NCBI RefSeq assembly: GCF_900176205.1
Contig: NZ_LT859959.1
Span: 7,305,001-7,369,000, forward strand
Length of the DNA: 64,000 bases
From: Bradyrhizobium sp. ORS 285
GTDB lineage: Bacteria > Pseudomonadota > Alphaproteobacteria > Rhizobiales > Xanthobacteraceae
Reading direction: 5' to 3'
Each line of letters begins with the position of its first letter. Positions within the stretch are counted from its first letter, which is position 1. The notes below the pieces were generated by a model that saw only the letters and a list, made by a program, of their open reading frames with translations, did not search any database and had not been told where the DNA came from. The translations under genes were made by a program, and so were the position numbers. Below are positions 22,784 to 32,087 of the stretch, one piece after another.

Positions 22784-24678
22784 TGGCCGTTCACACCGCG
22801 CTCATCGGGCGCGCGCACGACGCCGCACGCCCTCATGCCCAGGACAAGCCAACCTTGCGTCTCGTCACCTGCGGCAGCGTCGATGACGGCAAGAGCACGC
22901 TGGTCGGAAGGCTGCTCTACGACTCCAAGATGCTGCTCGACGACCAGCTCGACGCGCTCAGCGCCGACAGCAAGGTGGCGGGCACCACCGGGCCGGCACT
23001 CGATTTCGCGCTGCTCGTCGACGGCCTGCAGGCCGAGCGCGAGCAGGGCATCACGATCGACGTCGCCTACCGCTTCTTCGCCACCGCGCGCCGCCGCTTC
23101 GTCGTCGCCGACACGCCCGGCCACGTCCAATATACGCGCAACATGGCGACCGGCGCCTCGCAGGCGGATCTCGCGGTGGTGCTGATCGATGCCCGCAAGG
23201 GCGTGGTGAGCCAGACCCGCCGCCACACCCACATTCTCGCTCTGCTCGGCATTCGTCACGTGCTGGTCGCCGTCAACAAGATGGACCTGGTCGATTTCGA
23301 CGCCGATCGCTTCAGCGCCATCGCGACCGCCTTCTGCACGATGGCGGAGCAGCTCGGCATCACCAATGTGCAATGCATTCCGGTGGTGGCGTGCGACGGC
23401 GACAACATGATCAACAGCAGCGCGCGCATGCCGTGGTACGACGGGCCGAGCGTAATGGAGCATCTCGAGCAGGTCGACGTCTCCGAAGGCATCTCAGGTC
23501 AACCGTTCCGTTTTCCGGTGCAATGGGTCAACCGGCCGAATGCGGAGTTTCGCGGCTTCAGCGGCCGGGTTGCCAGTGGCACGCTCCGCTGCGGAGATTC
23601 CATCGTCGTGCAGCCTTCGGGGCGGCGCAGCCGCGTCTCCGGCATCGTCACGGCGGACGGCCGGCTGCAACAGGCCGTCTCCGGTCAATCGGTGACGCTG
23701 CTGCTCGCGGACGAAATCGATGCGAGCCGCGGCGATGTGCTCACCTCCGGCGCTCCGCCTCGGGTGACCGATCACATCATCGCGCATCTGATCTGGTTCG
23801 ACGATGAGACGATGCGGCAAGGTCGTCGCTATCTGCTCAAATCGGGAACGTCGTCGATCGGCGCCACGGTCTCGACGATGACGCATCGCGTCGACATCGA
23901 CACGATGGCGCATGAGGCCGCGCAGGCGTTGGAGGCCAACGAGATCGGCTGCGTCGAGATCGCGCTGGACCGGCCGCTGGTCTGCGATCCCTATCGCGAC
24001 AACCGCGATCTCGGCAGTTTCATCCTGATCGATCCGTTCAGCCGGCACACGGTGGCGGCGGGGCTGATCGATGCACCGCTGAGCCGGCCATCCAACATCA
24101 GCTGGCACCCGACAATGGTCGACAAATCGGTGCGCGCGCGGCTGAAGCAGCAGAAGCCATGCGTGCTCTGGCTCACCGGACTGAGCGGCGCCGGCAAGTC
24201 GACGATCGCCAATCTCGTCGACCGACGGCTGTGCGAGCTCGGCCGCCACACAGCGCTGCTCGACGGCGACAATCTTCGCCACGGCATCAACCGGGATCTC
24301 GGCTTCACGCCGGAAGCGCGGGTCGAGAATATCCGCCGCGTTGCCGAGGTCGCCGCGCTGTTCGTGGAGGCAGGCCTGATCACGCTGGTGTCGCTGATCT
24401 CGCCTTTCCGCGCCGAGCGTGAGATGGCGCGCAGGCGATTCGCCATGGGCGAGTTCATCGAGATCCATGTCGCGACCGCGCTCGCCACCTGCGAGGCGCG
24501 AGACCCCAAGGGCCTCTACAGACGCGCACGCGCAGGGGAGCTGTCGAACTTCACGGGGATCGACCAGCCGTATGAAGCTCCGGAGAAACCGGACATCACG
24601 ATCGATGCTGCCGTCCTCTCGGCAGAGGCGGCGGCCGAGCTGATCGTCCGGCATCTGCGCGAGCATCATTATCTCTGA
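22783..24678 (+). CDS. cysNC: Bifunctional CysN/CysC: sulfate adenylyltransferase GTPase and APS kinase
   Basis: 631-residue fusion, as in NodQ. The first about 430 residues are the GTPase subunit of ATP sulfurylase: G1 GSVDDGKST (about 32-40), DTPGHVQYTRNM and NKMDLVD. After a linker comes APS kinase, with P-loop GLSGAGKST (from about 466), DGDNLRHGINRDLGF and SPFRAEREMARR. The protein therefore takes APS on to PAPS. I use ATG 22783, which overlaps the cysD stop by one base; a frame further upstream only shadows cysD. It is convergent with the small gene at 24700. Final gene of the sulfation cassette. Confidence 0.96.
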   Translation: MAVHTALIGRAHDAARPHAQDKPTLRLVTCGSVDDGKSTLVGRLLYDSKMLLDDQLDALSADSKVAGTTGPALDFALLVDGLQAEREQGITIDVAYRFFATARRRFVVADTPGHVQYTRNMATGASQADLAVVLIDARKGVVSQTRRHTHILALLGIRHVLVAVNKMDLVDFDADRFSAIATAFCTMAEQLGITNVQCIPVVACDGDNMINSSARMPWYDGPSVMEHLEQVDVSEGISGQPFRFPVQWVNRPNAEFRGFSGRVASGTLRCGDSIVVQPSGRRSRVSGIVTADGRLQQAVSGQSVTLLLADEIDASRGDVLTSGAPPRVTDHIIAHLIWFDDETMRQGRRYLLKSGTSSIGATVSTMTHRVDIDTMAHEAAQALEANEIGCVEIALDRPLVCDPYRDNRDLGSFILIDPFSRHTVAAGLIDAPLSRPSNISWHPTMVDKSVRARLKQQKPCVLWLTGLSGAGKSTIANLVDRRLCELGRHTALLDGDNLRHGINRDLGFTPEARVENIRRVAEVAALFVEAGLITLVSLISPFRAEREMARRRFAMGEFIEIHVATALATCEARDPKGLYRRARAGELSNFTGIDQPYEAPEKPDITIDAAVLSAEAAAELIVRHLREHHYL

Positions 24679-24699
24679 CGTGCGGATGGGGCCCGTGCG

Positions 24700-24945
24700 T
24701 CAGAAGTCGGAGATGATGCCCTTCCTCTCCCAATCGCCGTAGCGGGTCGGTTCCGGCCCCTTCGGTCCCTGCAACTCCTTCGGCATCGGCGTCTCCGCCT
24801 GCTCGGCGGCGAGACGCCGGCGCTCCTCGGCTTCGGCCAGCGCGCGTTGCGCCGCCGGGGTGAGCGGCTTGCGCGGAGCGTCGTTGCTGGCCACCAGCGT
24901 CAATGCAGGCTTGCCTTTCAGCTCGTTGTTCGGCTCGTCGCTCAT
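24700..24945 (-). CDS. DUF1674 protein, SDHAF4-like succinate dehydrogenase assembly factor
   Basis: 81-residue protein. Its C terminus GPEPTRYGDWERKGIISDF is the hallmark of the DUF1674/SDHAF4 family, which in mitochondria binds the flavinylated SdhA subunit before complex II is assembled. The N-terminal half is charged and probably disordered (EERRRLAAEQAE). The sdh genes are not in the window; next to rsmB in divergent orientation is a frequent place for it in alphaproteobacteria (from memory). Confidence 0.92.
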   Translation of the reverse strand: MSDEPNNELKGKPALTLVASNDAPRKPLTPAAQRALAEAEERRRLAAEQAETPMPKELQGPKGPEPTRYGDWERKGIISDF

Positions 24946-25140
24946 TGTACTATTCCACCGTTACACCGGGTCATTGCTGACCTCATCAGATCGTGTGCCC
25001 ACGTCAGACAAAACAGGTCTAAAAAAAGCAGAGCCGATTCTTACATTTGGCATATTCCCGTGGCAGTGGTCCCGCAAGCTGATGGCATGCACCCGATCGT
25101 CGCGGAACTGCCTTTCTTCTTTCGCGAGTAATTCCCAGGC

Positions 25141-26493
25141 ATGCCTCCGCCGCGTTTTGCGACTCCTTCCGAAGTTCCCGGCCTTGCGGCCCGCCGCATC
25201 GCCGCCGATGTGATCGACGGCGTGCTGCACAAGCATCGCACCCTCGACGACCAGCTCGATGGCAGCGGCGCGCATCCCGGCCTCAAGCATCTCGCCGACC
25301 GCGACCGCGCCTTGATGCGCCGCCTCGTCGCGACGACTCTGCGCCGGCTCGGCACGCTCGGAAACGTGCTGTCGAGGCTGTTGGATCGCGGCATCCCGAC
25401 CGATGCGCCGCGAGCGCAGAGCGCGCTGCTGATCGGCGCCGCACAGATCCTGTGGATGGATGTGCCTGATCATGCCGCCGTCGATCTATCGGTGCGGCTG
25501 GTGCAGGCCGACCGGCGCGCAGCGAAATACGCCGGCCTCGTGAACGCCGTGCTGCGGCGCTGTGCGCGCGAGGGAACGGCGCTGCTCGACGACGCGCAGG
25601 GGCAGCCGCTCGACATCGCGCCCTGGCTGCTGAAGCGCTGGATCGATCATTACGGCGAGGCCACCGCCAAGGACATTGCGGCCGCGCTCGGCCAGGAGCC
25701 GTCGCTGGATCTCACCGTGAAGTCCGATCCGGCGCAGTGGGCCTCGCGCCTGCATGGCGAGGTGCTGCCGACCAGCACCGTTCGCACCCTGCTGCACGGC
25801 TCGGTGACGGTGCTGCCCGGCTTTTCCGAGGGACAATGGTGGGTGCAGGACGCCGCGGCCGCGCTGCCCGCGCGCCTGCTCGGCGACGTCAGCGGCAAGA
25901 CCGTTGCCGATCTCTGCGCCGCGCCGGGCGGCAAGACGGCTCAGCTTGCCCATGGCGGCGCCCGCGTCACCGCCGTCGACCGTTCGCCTGCACGGATGAA
26001 CCGGCTGAAAGAGAACATGACGCGGCTGCAGCTCACGGCGGAGACTGTCGTCGCCGATGCCGCCGAATGGCAGCCCGTCGAGGCCGGCGGCTTCGACGCC
26101 CTGCTGCTGGATGCGCCGTGCACCTCGACCGGCACGATCCGCCGCCACCCGGATGTGGGCTGGCTGCGCAGCGAGGCCGACATCACCGCGCTATCCGGCC
26201 TGCAGGCGCGGCTGCTGACCCGGGCGGCCAGCCTGCTCAAGCCGGGCGGCACCCTGGTCTATTGCACCTGCTCGCTCGAGCCGGAGGAAGGCGAGCAACT
26301 GGTCGACGGCGTCCTGGCCGCCGGCAGCGAGCTTCGCCGCGTTCCCATCACCCCGAGCGAGGTGGCCGGACTGGGCGAATTGGTGACGCCTGCGGGCGAT
26401 CTGCGAACGCTGCCCTGCCACCTGCCGCACCAGGATCCGCGGCTCGGCGGCCTCGACGGTTTTTATGCGGCGAGGCTGGAGCGCAGGCCATGA
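25141..26493 (+). CDS. rsmB: rRNA cytosine-C5 methyltransferase, RsmB/Sun family
   Basis: 450-residue SAM-dependent methyltransferase expected to modify C967 of 16S rRNA. An N-terminal NusB-like RNA-binding domain spans about residues 15-150 (RRIAADVIDGVL, VNAVLRRCAREG). The C-terminal Rossmann domain has VADLCAAPGGKTAQLA (SAM site, about 259-274), DAPCTSTGTIRRHPD and the catalytic-cysteine motif YCTCSLEPEEGE. Both cysteines of the NSUN-type mechanism are present. Start ATG 25141 gives MPPPRFATPSEVPG. A 206-base gap separates it from the heparinase-like gene. Confidence 0.94.
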   Translation: MPPPRFATPSEVPGLAARRIAADVIDGVLHKHRTLDDQLDGSGAHPGLKHLADRDRALMRRLVATTLRRLGTLGNVLSRLLDRGIPTDAPRAQSALLIGAAQILWMDVPDHAAVDLSVRLVQADRRAAKYAGLVNAVLRRCAREGTALLDDAQGQPLDIAPWLLKRWIDHYGEATAKDIAAALGQEPSLDLTVKSDPAQWASRLHGEVLPTSTVRTLLHGSVTVLPGFSEGQWWVQDAAAALPARLLGDVSGKTVADLCAAPGGKTAQLAHGGARVTAVDRSPARMNRLKENMTRLQLTAETVVADAAEWQPVEAGGFDALLLDAPCTSTGTIRRHPDVGWLRSEADITALSGLQARLLTRAASLLKPGGTLVYCTCSLEPEEGEQLVDGVLAAGSELRRVPITPSEVAGLGELVTPAGDLRTLPCHLPHQDPRLGGLDGFYAARLERRP

Positions 26494-26699
26494 GCGTGGC
26501 ATCGTGTGCGCAATCTATGGCTGCCCGGTGACGGTAGCCGGTTGAGGGCGTCGGTGTTGCGTCCGTCAGTTAAATCCTGATTTTGCACCAGTTTCTCGTC
26601 CCGCGATGGTGCTGCACCGGGGCCAAAAATGGTGTATCGGCGGCAGTTGCGATTCTCTCGAGATCCGCAACCGAATCCCCCTCTCGCTGAAGGCTTGGC

Positions 26700-28454
26700 G
26701 TGTCCGCCGCTCAACGCAGACGCATATCGACACTGGTTTTGGGCCGCGCGGCGCGCAGCCTGATGTCCAATGTCAGCGGCGTGTCGGTATCCGTATCCGG
26801 ACTGTGGCCGGGCCGGGCCGACCGGCTGATCATTGCGCCGCATGATCTGCGTACGTCGGACGCCACGAGGGCGGCCGAGATCTATGCCGGACGCTTCGTG
26901 TTCGCGGGCAAGATCGTCACCTGCCATGGCCGGTCGATCTTCGATCTTGAGCCGCCGTCGGAGGACTGGGAGGTCGCTCTGCTCGGCTTCGGCTGGCTGC
27001 GACATCTCCGCGCAGCCGACACCGCGCTGACCCGGGCCAATGCCCGCGCCCTGGTCGACGACTGGATCACCAACCAGATCGGCCGCCATCCGCTGAGCCG
27101 CCGCGCCGACGTGCTGGCGCGCCGGGTGATCTCGCTGCTGTCGCAGGCGCCGCTGGTGCTGGCCGATTCCGACGGCAAGTTCTACCGGCGCTATCTGCGC
27201 GGCCTGACCCGCGAGATCCGCTATCTGCGCTATTCGACCATCGACATTCCGGACGGCGTGCCGCGCCTGCAGGTGCTGATCGCGCTGTGCTATGCGGCGC
27301 TATGCCTCGCCAACCAGGCCAAGCACATCCGCAGCGCCAGCAAGAAATTGTCGGAGGAGCTGCAGCGCCAGATCCTGCCCGACGGCGGTCACGTGTCGCG
27401 CAATCCCGGCGCGCTGATCGAGCTGCTGATCGACCTGCTGCCGCTGCGCCAGACCTTCGCCGCGCGCAACATCGCCCCGCCGCCGGCGCTGCTCAACGCC
27501 ATCGACCGGATGATGCCGATGCTGCGCTTCTTCCGGCATGGCGACGGCAACATGGCGCTGTTCAACGGCATGGGCGGCACGCCCTCCGACCTGCTGGCGA
27601 CCTTGCTCGCCTATGACGACACGCATGGCACACCGATGGCGAGCATGCCGCATTCCGGCTTCCAGCGGCTCGATGCCGGGCAGATGACCGTGATCGTCGA
27701 CACCGGCGCACCGCCGCCGCCGCATCTCAGCCACGAGGCGCATGCCGGCTGCCTCGCCTTCGAGCTGTCGTCGGGCACGAGCCGCATCATCATCAATTGC
27801 GGCCTGCCGTCGACCGGCCGCGACAACTGGCGCACCTTCGCGCGCTCGACGGTGGCGCATTCGACGCTGACCTATCACAACACCTCGTCCTGCACCTTCG
27901 TCGAGATGTCGGCTATGAAGCGCCTGCTGCATGGCGCGCCGATCGTGTCAGGCCCGACGCGGGTGGAGAACTTCCGCGAGATCGTGCCCGACGGCACCGT
28001 GCTGTCGACGTCGCATAATGGCTATGCCGCGAAGTTCGGCCTGATCCACCGCCGCGTGCTGGTCGCGGCCGAGGACGGCTCCCGCCTCGACGGCGAGGAC
28101 ACGGTGACCCCGGCGCAAGGCGCGCGGCTGCGCGGCGGCGGCTCGGACTACACGCTGCGCTTCCATCTGCACCCCGCAGTGAAGGCGAGCCGGCTCAGCG
28201 ACGGCCGCGGCGCCATGCTGGTGCTGCCCAACCGCGAGGTCTGGACGTTCGAGACCTTCGAGGACCGCGTCGATCTGGAGGACAGCGTCTTCCTCGCCGG
28301 CAATGACGGCCCGCGCCGCACCACGCAACTCGTGATCCGCCAGGACGCCCAGCAGGCCCCGTCGATCCGCTGGAGCTTCGTGCGCTCCTCGACCTCGCCG
28401 AGCGAGACGAACGCGCGGAGAAATGCACGGCGGGAGCCGGAGCTGCCGCTGTAG
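26700..28454 (+). CDS. Heparinase II/III family protein
   Basis: 584 residues, related to heparinase II/III-like polysaccharide lyases. The N-terminal helical (alpha/alpha-toroid-like) part runs to about 330 (GWLRHLRAADTALTRANARALVDDWI, LPDGGHVSRNPG) and the beta-sandwich C-terminal part includes HEAHAGCLAFELSSGTSRI, STVAHSTLTYHN and RFHLHP. No signal peptide is seen after the GTG start at 26700 (AAGG about 6 bases upstream), so it is probably cytoplasmic, which is odd for a lyase of long polysaccharides. Members between rsmB and purH occur across alphaproteobacteria (general knowledge); their true substrate is not established. Confidence 0.87.
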   Translation: MSAAQRRRISTLVLGRAARSLMSNVSGVSVSVSGLWPGRADRLIIAPHDLRTSDATRAAEIYAGRFVFAGKIVTCHGRSIFDLEPPSEDWEVALLGFGWLRHLRAADTALTRANARALVDDWITNQIGRHPLSRRADVLARRVISLLSQAPLVLADSDGKFYRRYLRGLTREIRYLRYSTIDIPDGVPRLQVLIALCYAALCLANQAKHIRSASKKLSEELQRQILPDGGHVSRNPGALIELLIDLLPLRQTFAARNIAPPPALLNAIDRMMPMLRFFRHGDGNMALFNGMGGTPSDLLATLLAYDDTHGTPMASMPHSGFQRLDAGQMTVIVDTGAPPPPHLSHEAHAGCLAFELSSGTSRIIINCGLPSTGRDNWRTFARSTVAHSTLTYHNTSSCTFVEMSAMKRLLHGAPIVSGPTRVENFREIVPDGTVLSTSHNGYAAKFGLIHRRVLVAAEDGSRLDGEDTVTPAQGARLRGGGSDYTLRFHLHPAVKASRLSDGRGAMLVLPNREVWTFETFEDRVDLEDSVFLAGNDGPRRTTQLVIRQDAQQAPSIRWSFVRSSTSPSETNARRNARREPELPL

Positions 28455-28518
28455 GCTGGAGCCGGTAGCGAGCGTACCCGCGAGCGTGAGACAGTCGTCT
28501 CCCCGCAAAAGGTGCGCT

Positions 28519-28676
28519 CCCTCTCCCCGTTCTTCACGGGGCCGCGACGAGCTTCGCTCGCGCTGAGAGGGTGGGGGTGAGGGGCCGCCACACCCACCGA
28601 CCGTGCGGAGAGCCCCCCTCACCCGGATTGCATCTGACGATGCAATCCGACCTCTCCCCGCACGCGGGGAGAGGTT
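28519..28676. repeat. Palindromic intergenic repeat, family A (reverse copy)
   Basis: Reverse-oriented relative of 1464-1580, with hairpins CCTCTCCCCG...CGGGGAGAGG and CCCTCTCCCCG...CACGGGG plus GGTGAGGGG linkers. It occupies most of 28455-28885; the remainder of that gap shows no gene and should include the purH leader. Confidence 0.75.
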
Positions 28677-28885
28677 AAGGGCGTCCCGATGCTCGAGCTG
28701 AAGCTCACCAAGCCGGTCAACCCAGCGCGAGCGCGTATGCCTCCCCGTTGTCCCCCCAGCCAAAAGCTGCTATGCACCCGGCTTCCGCGCGACTGGCGAC
28801 TTTGGATGGAGCACCATCGGGGAGCGCGGAATTGACCGCCGTGCGCCTGGGCAACTGAACCTCCTGCGACAGGATTCTGCCCGCC

Positions 28886-30478
28886 ATGACCAACCAGCTT
28901 CGTCCCGTACGTCGTGCTCTGCTGTCCGTTTCCGACAAGACCCGCCTGACCGATTTCGCGCGCGCGCTCGCCGCGCGCGGCGTCGAACTGATCTCCACCG
29001 GCGGCACCGCCAAGGCGATCGCCGAGGCCGGCCTGAAGGTGAAGGACGTCTCCGACCTCACCGGCTTTCCCGAGATGATGGACGGCCGCGTCAAGACGCT
29101 GCACCCGAAGGTGCATGGCGGCCTGCTCGCGATCCGCGACAATGACGAGCACACCGAGGCGATGAAGACCCACGGCATCGCGCCGATCGATCTGCTCGTC
29201 GTCAATCTCTATCCGTTCGAGGCCACGGTCGAGCGCGGCGCGCCGTTCAGCGACTGCATCGAGAACATCGACATCGGCGGCCCCGCGATGATCCGCGCGG
29301 CATCCAAGAACCATGAGGACGTCGCGGTCGTCGTCGACGTCGACGACTACGAGGCCGTGCTCGAGGATCTCGCGCGGCACGAGGGATCGACCACCTTGCT
29401 GCTGCGCCGCCGTCTCGCCGCCAAGGCCTATGCCCGCACCGCCGCCTACGACGCCGCGATCTCGAACTGGTTCGCAGCGACCATTCAGAACGACGCGCCG
29501 GATTATCGCGCGTTCGGCGGCAGACTGATCCAGCCGCTGCGCTATGGCGAGAACCCGCATCAGCATGCCGCGTTCTACGCGCTGCCGGGCCGCCGGCCCG
29601 GCGTCGCCACCGCGCGCCAGGTGCAGGGCAAGGAGCTGTCCTACAACAACATCAACGACACCGACGCCGCCTATGAGTGCATCGCCGAGTTCGATCCGGC
29701 GCGCACCGCGGCCTGCGTCATCGTCAAGCACGCCAACCCCTGCGGCGTCGCCGAAGGTCCGGACCTGATCACCGCCTACCAGAAGGCGCTGGCCTGCGAT
29801 TCCACCTCGGCGTTCGGCGGCATCATCGCGATGAACCGCAAGCTCGACGCCGCCACCGCGCGCGCCATCACCGGCATCTTCACCGAGGTGATCATCGCGC
29901 CCGACGCGACCGAAGAGGCGATCGCGGTGATCGCCGCGCGCAAGAACCTGCGGCTGCTGCTCGCCGGCGCCCTGCCCGATCCGCGCGAGGCTGGTCTCAC
30001 CGCCAAGACCGTGGCCGGCGGTCTCCTGGTGCAAAGCCGCGACAACGCCGTCGTCGACGACATGGCGCTGAAGGTCGTGACCAAGCGGGCGCCCACCGAT
30101 GCCGAGCTGCGCGACCTGCGCTTCGCCTTCCGCGTCGCCAAGCATGTGAAGTCGAACACCATCGTCTACGCCAAGGACTCCGCGACGGTGGGTATTGGCG
30201 CCGGCCAGATGAGCCGCGTCGACTCGGCGCGCATCGCCGCACGCAAGGCGCTGGATGCCGCCGCCGAGATGAAGCTCGTCGAGCCGCTGACCAAGGGCTC
30301 GGTGGTCGCGTCTGACGCGTTCTTCCCGTTCGCCGACGGCATGCTCGCCTGCATCGAGGCCGGCGCCACCGCGGTGATTCAGCCGGGCGGGTCGGTGCGC
30401 GACGACGAGGTCATCAAGGCCGCCGACGAGCACGGTATCGCCATGGTGCTGACGGGTGTCCGGCACTTCCGGCACTGA
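28886..30478 (+). CDS. purH: Bifunctional AICAR transformylase / IMP cyclohydrolase
   Basis: Last two steps of purine synthesis (AICAR to FAICAR to IMP) in the cytoplasm. 530 residues, usual length. The N-terminal cyclohydrolase domain (MGS-like) has [22 protein letters not shown] and [13 protein letters not shown]. The transformylase domain carries [34 protein letters not shown] (Lys-His catalytic pair) and SRVDSARIA. It ends [12 protein letters not shown]. Upstream repeat DNA separates it from the heparinase-like gene; no other pur genes are in the window. Confidence 0.98.
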   Translation: MTNQLRPVRRALLSVSDKTRLTDFARALAARGVELISTGGTAKAIAEAGLKVKDVSDLTGFPEMMDGRVKTLHPKVHGGLLAIRDNDEHTEAMKTHGIAPIDLLVVNLYPFEATVERGAPFSDCIENIDIGGPAMIRAASKNHEDVAVVVDVDDYEAVLEDLARHEGSTTLLLRRRLAAKAYARTAAYDAAISNWFAATIQNDAPDYRAFGGRLIQPLRYGENPHQHAAFYALPGRRPGVATARQVQGKELSYNNINDTDAAYECIAEFDPARTAACVIVKHANPCGVAEGPDLITAYQKALACDSTSAFGGIIAMNRKLDAATARAITGIFTEVIIAPDATEEAIAVIAARKNLRLLLAGALPDPREAGLTAKTVAGGLLVQSRDNAVVDDMALKVVTKRAPTDAELRDLRFAFRVAKHVKSNTIVYAKDSATVGIGAGQMSRVDSARIAARKALDAAAEMKLVEPLTKGSVVASDAFFPFADGMLACIEAGATAVIQPGGSVRDDEVIKAADEHGIAMVLTGVRHFRH

Positions 30479-30484
30479 CAAGCT

Positions 30485-30600
30485 CGTCATTGCCGGGCTT
30501 GACCCGGCACTCCATCGTTCAGCGAAGTGAGATGGATGCGCGGGCCTTCGCCGCGCCGGAGGGGCTACGGCCCCGCAGGCGGGTCAAGGCCGCGCATGAC
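30485..30600. repeat. Palindromic repeat, family C variant, overlapping a gene end
   Basis: CGTCATTGCCGGGCTTGACCC on the left pairs loosely with GGGTCAAGGCCGCGCATGAC on the right, around a GC-rich middle. The right arm runs over the last codons of the convergent Atg22-like permease gene (stop at 30584-30586). Confidence 0.65.
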
Positions 30601-31987
30601 GGTTGGAGTCGACCAGCGCCAGCAACACCAAGCCCACCGCGAAGAACAGCACCAGCACGGCCATGCCCGCCTTCTGGCTCGCGGTGGCGGCGGTGATGAT
30701 GCCGATCAGCAGCGGGCCGATGAACGACGTGACTTTTCCGGTCAGTGCGAAGAGCCCGAAATATTGCGCGACGCGTTCCTTCGGCACCATGCGGATCAGC
30801 AGCGAGCGCGAGGCCGCCTGCAGCGGCGCCCCGCAGGCCCCGATCACACAGCCGAGCAGCAGATAGACGCGCTCGGGCCACGAACCGAACAGCGGGCCGC
30901 CCGGCATCGCGGGCGCGACCGGCATGAACAGGATCGAATCGCGGCTCACCAGAAGGATCGCGATGATCGCGAGCAGCAGCAGGGTCATGCTGCCGGCGAT
31001 CACGCGTTGTGGTCCGAGGAGATCATCGAGCTTGCCGCCGAGCCAGCCACCGAAGGTGCCGGCGGCTGCGAGGATGATGCCGAAGGTGCCGATCTGGATC
31101 GTGTTCCAGCCGAACGTGCCGGCGGCATAGATGCCGCCGAAGGCGAACAGCGACACCAGCCCGTCGGTGTAGATCATGTTGGCGATCAGGAAGAGCGCGA
31201 CGTCGCGCTGCTCCGGCAGGCCGCGCAGAGTCTGCTTCAGCTCGCCGAGCCCCTCGCGCACCGCAGCACCGAGCGGTTGGCGCGCCGGGAAGTCCGGCGT
31301 GAACAGGAACATCGGCAGCACGAACACGATGAACCACAGCCCGGTGAGCGGCCCGGAGATGCGATCGCCCTCATGCGTCACGGGATCGAGCCCGAACAGC
31401 GGAGTCAGCCCGAACAAGGTGTGGCCAGTTGTTGGATTGGCGGCCATGAAACCCAGCACGAGCACCAGCGAGACGATGCCGCCAATGTAGCCGGTGGCCC
31501 AGCCGGTGCCGGACAGGCGGCCGATGCGCTCGGGCGGCACCAGGGTCGGCATCATCGCATTGTTGAACACGGTGGCAAACTCGACGCCGATGGTCGCGAG
31601 CACATAAGCCGCCAGCAATGGCGGGATCAGTTCGGGCGCGCCGGGCCGCCCGATCCACATCAGGCAGGAACCGATCACCAGCATGGCGCCGAAGGCGGCA
31701 ATCCACGGCTTGCGCCGGCCGGCAGCGTCGGCGATTGCGCCGAACACCGGTGACAGCAGCGCAATCACGATACCGGCGGCCGCGGTGGCGAAGCCCCACA
31801 GCGCCTGGCCGCTCGCCGCGTCCGGTGCAACGTGTGCGGCGAAATAAGGCGCGAAGATGAAGGTCGTGATCAGCGTGAAATAGGGCTGCGTGGCCCAGTC
31901 GAAGAAGATCCAGCTGACCACCGCCGCTTGCCCGGGATAGCTGAGCTTATCAGCAGCATCGGTGGTCTCCATCATCGTGACGGCCAT
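30584..31987 (-). CDS. Atg22-like MFS transporter (UMF1 family)
   Basis: 467-residue membrane protein with about 12 helices, in the vacuole-effluxer Atg22-like branch of MFS, which exports amino acids in yeast; the bacterial substrate is unknown. Characteristic pieces are SWIFFDWATQPYFTLITTFIFAP at the start, PVFGAIADAAGRRKPW (loop 2-3 MFS motif) and the C-terminal LFALTGKVTSFIGPLLIG. Start ATG 31987 has AAGGAT 5 bases upstream. The last few codons overlap a family C repeat. It is divergent from ggt with about 100 bases between, so the two may share control. Amino-acid export next to gamma-glutamyltransferase is suggestive only. Confidence 0.9.
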   Translation of the reverse strand: MAVTMMETTDAADKLSYPGQAAVVSWIFFDWATQPYFTLITTFIFAPYFAAHVAPDAASGQALWGFATAAAGIVIALLSPVFGAIADAAGRRKPWIAAFGAMLVIGSCLMWIGRPGAPELIPPLLAAYVLATIGVEFATVFNNAMMPTLVPPERIGRLSGTGWATGYIGGIVSLVLVLGFMAANPTTGHTLFGLTPLFGLDPVTHEGDRISGPLTGLWFIVFVLPMFLFTPDFPARQPLGAAVREGLGELKQTLRGLPEQRDVALFLIANMIYTDGLVSLFAFGGIYAAGTFGWNTIQIGTFGIILAAAGTFGGWLGGKLDDLLGPQRVIAGSMTLLLLAIIAILLVSRDSILFMPVAPAMPGGPLFGSWPERVYLLLGCVIGACGAPLQAASRSLLIRMVPKERVAQYFGLFALTGKVTSFIGPLLIGIITAATASQKAGMAVLVLFFAVGLVLLALVDSNRHARP

Positions 31988-32087
31988 GCCAAATCCTTCT
32001 GCGATCTCGTCGTCGCGTTTTACCTCGGCGACGCGGCCCTATAACATCTGACGATCCCAGGCGGATGTCAGCAGCGGCAGAATTGCG

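Noticed and set aside
20796..24678. Reading the cassette as classical nodHPQ nodulation genes
   Set aside because: No nod box was seen upstream, no other nod genes are near, and the sulfotransferase does not visibly match NodH; only the logic is shared.
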